Positions 60,801-64,000 of a DNA stretch of 64,000 nucleotides are shown here, piece after piece. The stretch is from Lacibacter sp. H375 (GTDB lineage: Bacteria; Bacteroidota; Bacteroidia; Chitinophagales; Chitinophagaceae). The notes under the pieces were generated by a model. That model did not search any database. It was not told the origin of the DNA and worked only from the letters and a program-made list of their open reading frames with translations. The translations under genes and the position numbers were made by a program. The DNA is taken from contig NZ_JBBKTT010000001.1 of NCBI RefSeq assembly GCF_037892425.1, forward strand, positions 1,984,001 through 2,048,000, read 5' to 3'. The first letter of the stretch is position 1, and every line of letters begins with the position of its first letter.

Positions 60801-62412
60801 CGGTATAGTTACTGTAACACCTATCTATGATAATGAAGGAAATTGTGTGAGACTTGTTGGATCTGTTAATGATATTACCGAGCTAAAAGAAACAGAAAGA
60901 TCGCTTGCCATCAGCCGTCAACAATACAAATCATTGTTCGATCAAAATCCCGACGCTGTTTATTCTCTTGACCTGGAAGGTAACTTTACAAGCTTCAATC
61001 CAGGAACTGAAAAATTACTTGAATGTACAAGACAGGATATTATTGAAGCCGGATCATGTGTGCCTTTCTGCCATCCGGATGACCTGGAAAAGATAAAGCA
61101 GCATTTCCTGAAAGTAAAAACAGGCGAGCCGCAAACCTTCGATGTGCGTGCAATTACCGTGAAAGGCAATCAGAAATATTTAAATATCATCAACATACCA
61201 ATTGTTGTTGATGGTAACATAACCGGTGTGTATGGCATTGCAAAAGATGTAACAAGTGAGCAACTTGCATTGTTTCAGCTTGAGCTGAGTAATGAACGTT
61301 ATGAATATGCAACAAACGCTACAAACGATGTTATATGGGATTGGGATATAAAGACCAATAAAGTAGTGAGAGCCGGTACAGGGTTCAACATCATGTTTGG
61401 ATATGATGCACAGAATGCAAACAGCGATGATTTGTTCTGGATGAAAAAAGTACATCCGGCAGATGTCGATATAGTGGTAGAAAAGAGGAAAAAGGTTTTT
61501 GATGATGTCAAACAGGATTTCTGGGAGGATGAGTATCGTTTCCTCCGTTCTAACGAAGAGTATGCGTTTGTGTACGACCGAGGATATATTTTCAGAGATG
61601 AAGAAGGAAAACCTCTTCGAATGATTGGTGCAACAAAAGACATTACAGAACAAAAGTTATCTGAGTTGCGGTTAAAGGAACTCAATGGTCAGCTTGAGCG
61701 GCGTGCGGAACAATTACAAATTTCAAATACCGAACTTGAAAGGTTTGCTTACATCGCCTCGCATGATCTGCAGGAACCATTGCGGATGATCAGCAGCTTC
61801 CTGCAATTATTAGAAAAGAAATACCATGACTCAATCGATGAAAAGGGACGTGAGTATATCCGTTTTGCAGTTGAAGGTTCGTTGCGTATGAAATACCTGA
61901 TCAATGATCTGCTTGACTATTCCCGTATAAGTACACGCAGGCAGAATTTGGAGCAGGTTCATATTGATCTGGTGATAAAAGATGTATTGCAGAATCTCAG
62001 TTTGCGCATTGAAGAAAAACAAGCTGTTATAAAAACATCCGCATTGCCATTGCTTCCAATAGCCGATAAAACACAAATGACCCAGTTGTTTCAGAATCTG
62101 TTGAGTAACGCTTTGAAATATTCGGGGGATAAACAGCCACACATTGAAATAAATGTGGAGGAGAGGGAAGATGAATGGTTGTTTTCGGTTAAGGATAATG
62201 GAATTGGTTTCGATGAAAAATTTGCTGACAAGATATTTGTGATCTTTCAGCGTTTGCATAATAAAAGCGAGTATTCCGGAACAGGTATTGGCTTAGCCAT
62301 TTGTAAAAAGATCATCGACAGGCATGGTGGTAGAATTTATGCAGATTCGGTTCCCGGTGAAGGAAGTACTTTTTGGTTTACAATTAAAAGACATCTCATT
62401 TCCGGGCAATAA
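57889..62412 (+). CDS. cytoplasmic hybrid-free histidine kinase with ten PAS domains
   Basis: A 1507-residue soluble kinase with no signal peptide or membrane helix. About ten PAS domains occur in series at roughly 9-125, 130-250, 258-375, 385-500, 510-625, 630-755, 757-875, 880-1000, 1010-1125 and 1133-1260. Domains 5 and 9 (both EYRSLFDQNPDAV-like) and 6 and 7 (both YWNxFAEQLYG-like) are close repeats. The kinase core has H1292 (ASHDLQEPLRM), QLFQNLLSNALKYSG, DNGIGFD and GTGIGLAICKKIIDRHGG. It can phosphorylate the receiver at 62423 (10 bases downstream). Confidence 0.93.
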   Translation: MNPQPNNNLFFKSVFNTTPVALAVIGEDGLFVEVNEGFCGMFGYNASELKGLSSVFIFPESIQKDVTIVQQSVLQNGQAIQQALWQGKTKQGLLIDLAVNFDLFADEQSGRFIVASYSDISDQKRKHEVAESTLIRYRSIVENSVHAFFLTGPDGTILDANKAAEIMFGYTVEELRKVGLQAIIDYADPRVKQKLLKPDSKGFAAGEVTGIRKSGEKFPLEFSSNAFKGMNGEDNTSTFIYDISVRKEQEQKFQQWQEEMASILNNTEEMFMIIDKEYKVVNYNKATKERAKSILGKELNMGDSLLSLAEPERYGYLTTIYNKVLAGEKIRYKHIVDRGFGIENYQLTYSPLLDADGDCSSFMVTVRDITVEEKILDEITHKQELLQQAESIAHVGSWEIDLVTNKLYWSEEVFRICGYEPNAFEVTPEHGFNVVHPEDRASSIAAMRNAVVNKSDFVADNRFVRPDGSIRYIKSKAKVVSDKEGKAVRLIGVFHDVTDQRAMERELAISQQEYRSLFDQNPDAVVSFDLMGNFVSVNDAGMLIAETTREKLLSEKFESYFDEIEVEVIRNYFKEARNGHAQRFQTEILTSTGKKKTVAVSLMPIIIAGEITGVFGILKDVTIEKLYENELEFQSNLLSTIQQSVIVTTVEGAIIYWNNFAEQLYGWQGKEVIGKNIMEVVPAEMSFEQATTLMEKLSAGESWRGEFLVNHKSSGPFKIQVQNSPLRDVNGKLIGIIGISWDITKEVEANEVIKFQANLLDNVEQAVIAADLKGSITYWNHFAEKLYGYTKEEAIGNDFSIIATSDPFYTAQAAEVFQLVAAGKSWSGDFLVRNKQNAEFLAFSINSPVFGTDGNVQGIIGVSYDITEAKKAAHTLKVNEEQLNLIYNSTAGIIFLLGVEGNGEAFHFISMNNAGLSAIGMRQEDLFNKPVQQVIPEPSFSLAFSKYNEAVRSGKPVVWQEEATYPTGVKTGIVTVTPIYDNEGNCVRLVGSVNDITELKETERSLAISRQQYKSLFDQNPDAVYSLDLEGNFTSFNPGTEKLLECTRQDIIEAGSCVPFCHPDDLEKIKQHFLKVKTGEPQTFDVRAITVKGNQKYLNIINIPIVVDGNITGVYGIAKDVTSEQLALFQLELSNERYEYATNATNDVIWDWDIKTNKVVRAGTGFNIMFGYDAQNANSDDLFWMKKVHPADVDIVVEKRKKVFDDVKQDFWEDEYRFLRSNEEYAFVYDRGYIFRDEEGKPLRMIGATKDITEQKLSELRLKELNGQLERRAEQLQISNTELERFAYIASHDLQEPLRMISSFLQLLEKKYHDSIDEKGREYIRFAVEGSLRMKYLINDLLDYSRISTRRQNLEQVHIDLVIKDVLQNLSLRIEEKQAVIKTSALPLLPIADKTQMTQLFQNLLSNALKYSGDKQPHIEINVEEREDEWLFSVKDNGIGFDEKFADKIFVIFQRLHNKSEYSGTGIGLAICKKIIDRHGGRIYADSVPGEGSTFWFTIKRHLISGQ

Positions 62413-62422
62413 ATAAATACTT

Positions 62423-62857
62423 ATGAAAGAAGTGGAAGTTTTGTTGGTCGAAGATAACCAGGGAGATGATCTTCTCACGAGAGAAGCATTTTTTAGCTGG
62501 GAGCTAAAGAATAGAATAGTGACATTGAAAGATGGCGAAGAGGCATTGCGTTATCTTAACCGTGAGCAACCATACAGCGATGTTTCGAAACCAGATCTGG
62601 TGATACTTGATATCAATCTGCCAAAAATTGACGGGAAACAGGTGCTCAGATTTATCAAAACATGTGATAAGTTGAAGCATGTGCCTGTTGTTATTTTTTC
62701 TTCGTCGGGTATGGAAAGTGACCTGGAGGAAATAAACGAATTAAATGCAGACTACTATTTGCAGAAGCCGGTTGATCTTGGTGGATATTTTGAAGCGATA
62801 CAAACTATTCAGAATTTCTGGATGAACAATTTTAACGAGGGTTCCCATGAAGTATAA
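62423..62857 (+). CDS. CheY/Rcp1-like response regulator
   Basis: A 144-residue single receiver domain. It has the acidic EDNQGDD pocket, phosphoacceptor D63 (VILDINLPKID), SSSG and the lysine of YLQKPVDL. No output domain, so it is likely to signal by protein contact as in Rcp1/CheY. It is 10 bases after the ten-PAS kinase and overlaps the next gene by 11 bases, giving a phosphorelay-type operon. Confidence 0.92.
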   Translation: MKEVEVLLVEDNQGDDLLTREAFFSWELKNRIVTLKDGEEALRYLNREQPYSDVSKPDLVILDINLPKIDGKQVLRFIKTCDKLKHVPVVIFSSSGMESDLEEINELNADYYLQKPVDLGGYFEAIQTIQNFWMNNFNEGSHEV

Positions 62858-64000
62858 TGATTTACATATTTTGATTGTGGATGATAATCCGGGAGATCAG
62901 TTTCTTATTGCAGAGCTTCTGATGGATACATCTTTGCAGATATCTGCAATTGAAAAAGCATTGTCGGTGGAAGATGCCGCGGCATTGCTGCAACAGAAAC
63001 ATGTGGACATTGTATTGCTTGATCTTTCTTTGCCCGACTCAGACGGTATTGATACTTTTTTGCACGTAAACAAATATGCTGAAAACATTCCTGTTGTTAT
63101 TCTTTCGGGTTTAAATGATACCAATACAGCAACTGATGCCATTGCTTTAGGTGCCCAGGATTTTTTGATGAAAGGCGAGTTCAATGAAAAGCTGCTGGAG
63201 AAAACAATTCTTTACAGTATTGAACGGAAGAAGACATTACTTGAATTACGGTTTAGCAATGAACGTTATCAATTTGTAAGTAAGGCAACGAATGATCTTG
63301 TTTGGGATTGGGATGTGCTTAATAATAAAGTATATCGCAATGAAGAACAGTTTGTGAAGATCCTGAAACTTCCCGCTGAGCTTAGGAATGAAGGGAATGA
63401 ATTCTGGATTTCACGTATCCATCCCGATGAAGGTGATCTGAAAGGAAAGATCCTTGGCGGTCTTGAACGAAACAGAGCCGCAACCCATTTTGAGGAACAG
63501 TATCGTTTTTTAAGGGGCGATGGTGTATACATTCATGTGCTGGATAAAGGATTTGCCGTGAGGGATGAGCAGGGAAAAGTAACCCGTATTATCGGCTCGT
63601 TGCAGGATATTACCGAAAGTAAAAAATCTGAAGTACAATTAAGAGAGTCAGAAGAGAAATATAGATTATTCTTTAACAGTATACCCGCCAGTATATTTAT
63701 CTGGAACCTTGATAACTTAAGTATTCTTGAAGTAAACCAGGTAGCAAGTGAAAATTATGGTTACAGCAGGAAGGAGTTTTTAAGTATGAATATGCAGGAT
63801 TTGAGAAAGCAGGAAGATTGGGTAAGCTTTACAAGTTTTGTTAGCGAAGCAAAAAAAGATTCATTTACATCAGCAAGTCGCCTCTGGAAACACATCAATA
63901 AGCAGGGCGACGAAATGTATATGCAGATCGTTTCAAATAAAATTCAGTACAATAACCGCTCTGCTATAATGGCCATTGCTTCAAACGTAACAGAGAAAAT
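62847..64000 (+). CDS. receiver-PAS signalling protein, partial (runs off right edge)
   Basis: ATG at 62847, 11 bases before the previous stop, in frame for 384 codons to the window end. Receiver domain (about 5-125) with the VDDNPGD pocket and D59 (VLLDLSLPD), then PAS domains starting at about 140 (FVSKATNDLVWDWDV, similar to PAS 10 of the upstream kinase) and about 270 (YRLFFNSIPASIFIW). The C-terminus, likely a kinase or output domain, is outside the window. It is probably part of the same phosphorelay. Confidence 0.88.
   Translation, partial: MKYNDLHILIVDDNPGDQFLIAELLMDTSLQISAIEKALSVEDAAALLQQKHVDIVLLDLSLPDSDGIDTFLHVNKYAENIPVVILSGLNDTNTATDAIALGAQDFLMKGEFNEKLLEKTILYSIERKKTLLELRFSNERYQFVSKATNDLVWDWDVLNNKVYRNEEQFVKILKLPAELRNEGNEFWISRIHPDEGDLKGKILGGLERNRAATHFEEQYRFLRGDGVYIHVLDKGFAVRDEQGKVTRIIGSLQDITESKKSEVQLRESEEKYRLFFNSIPASIFIWNLDNLSILEVNQVASENYGYSRKEFLSMNMQDLRKQEDWVSFTSFVSEAKKDSFTSASRLWKHINKQGDEMYMQIVSNKIQYNNRSAIMAIASNVTEK

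Noticed and set aside
1-64000. Insertion sequence, prophage or integron
   Set aside because: No transposase, integrase, recombinase or phage structural gene was seen, and no long terminal inverted repeats with target duplications.

Overview
The window is a stretch of chromosome from a member of the Bacteroidota, most likely a sphingobacterial/chitinophagal lineage (Chitinophagaceae-like). The evidence is AT-rich DNA, genes without strong Shine-Dalgarno sites, two proteins ending in type IX secretion (T9SS/Por) sorting domains, histidine kinases built on TPR or 'regulator propeller' sensors paired with NarL- or LytTR-type regulators, a 14-gene nuo operon with a short NuoG, and the ExbB-ExbD-ExbD-TonB arrangement. 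I see no plasmid, phage, insertion sequence or CRISPR signature. The genus is not determinable from this sequence alone.

Layout. 1-6.3 kb (minus strand): a partial lipoprotein, a small secreted protein, a 953-residue T9SS-exported beta-propeller protein, and a TPR histidine kinase with its NarL-type regulator. 6.5-13.4 kb (plus): four closely spaced genes for exported proteins (Hcp-like fold candidate, TPR protein, lipoprotein, PD40-propeller protein), of unknown collective function. 13.4-15.5 kb (minus): tRNA-Ser(GCU), hisS and a low-molecular-weight phosphatase. 15.9-19.7 kb (plus): a TonB paralogue, a small membrane protein, a PstS-like binding lipoprotein and a TPR protein. 19.9-33.8 kb: a complete nuoABCDEFGHIJKLMN operon (respiratory complex I) with one extra small membrane gene between nuoE and nuoF. 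33.9-37.8 kb: a MacB/FtsX-type permease and a convergent zinc metalloprotease. 38.1-41.8 kb: exbB, two exbD, tonB and a third exbD. 41.8-43.2 kb: mnmE.

43.3-51.8 kb is an accessory, partly decaying region. It has a lipoprotein, then a periplasmic-binding-protein/PAS histidine kinase/response regulator locus interrupted by two single-base insertions. Next come a lipoprotein, a degraded LytTR response regulator (paralogue of the intact one at 55.2 kb), a T9SS cargo protein and a C1q-like surface protein. 52.1-64 kb is a signalling block: a propeller LytS-type kinase with its LytTR regulator, a small unknown protein, two tandem single-domain globins, a ten-PAS 1507-residue histidine kinase, a CheY-like regulator and a receiver-PAS protein running off the window.

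The most unexpected structure is in the non-coding DNA of the nuo operon. Most of its longer gaps hold inverted or tandem repeats built from TTTGAAAAT/ATTTTCAAA words, and two other gaps hold a shared 42-bp repeat centred on GTGCGACGCAACAG. Together with the doubly frameshifted kinase locus, the decayed LytTR paralogue and the repeated CTACACTTC motifs around the globins, these are the best candidates for follow-up.
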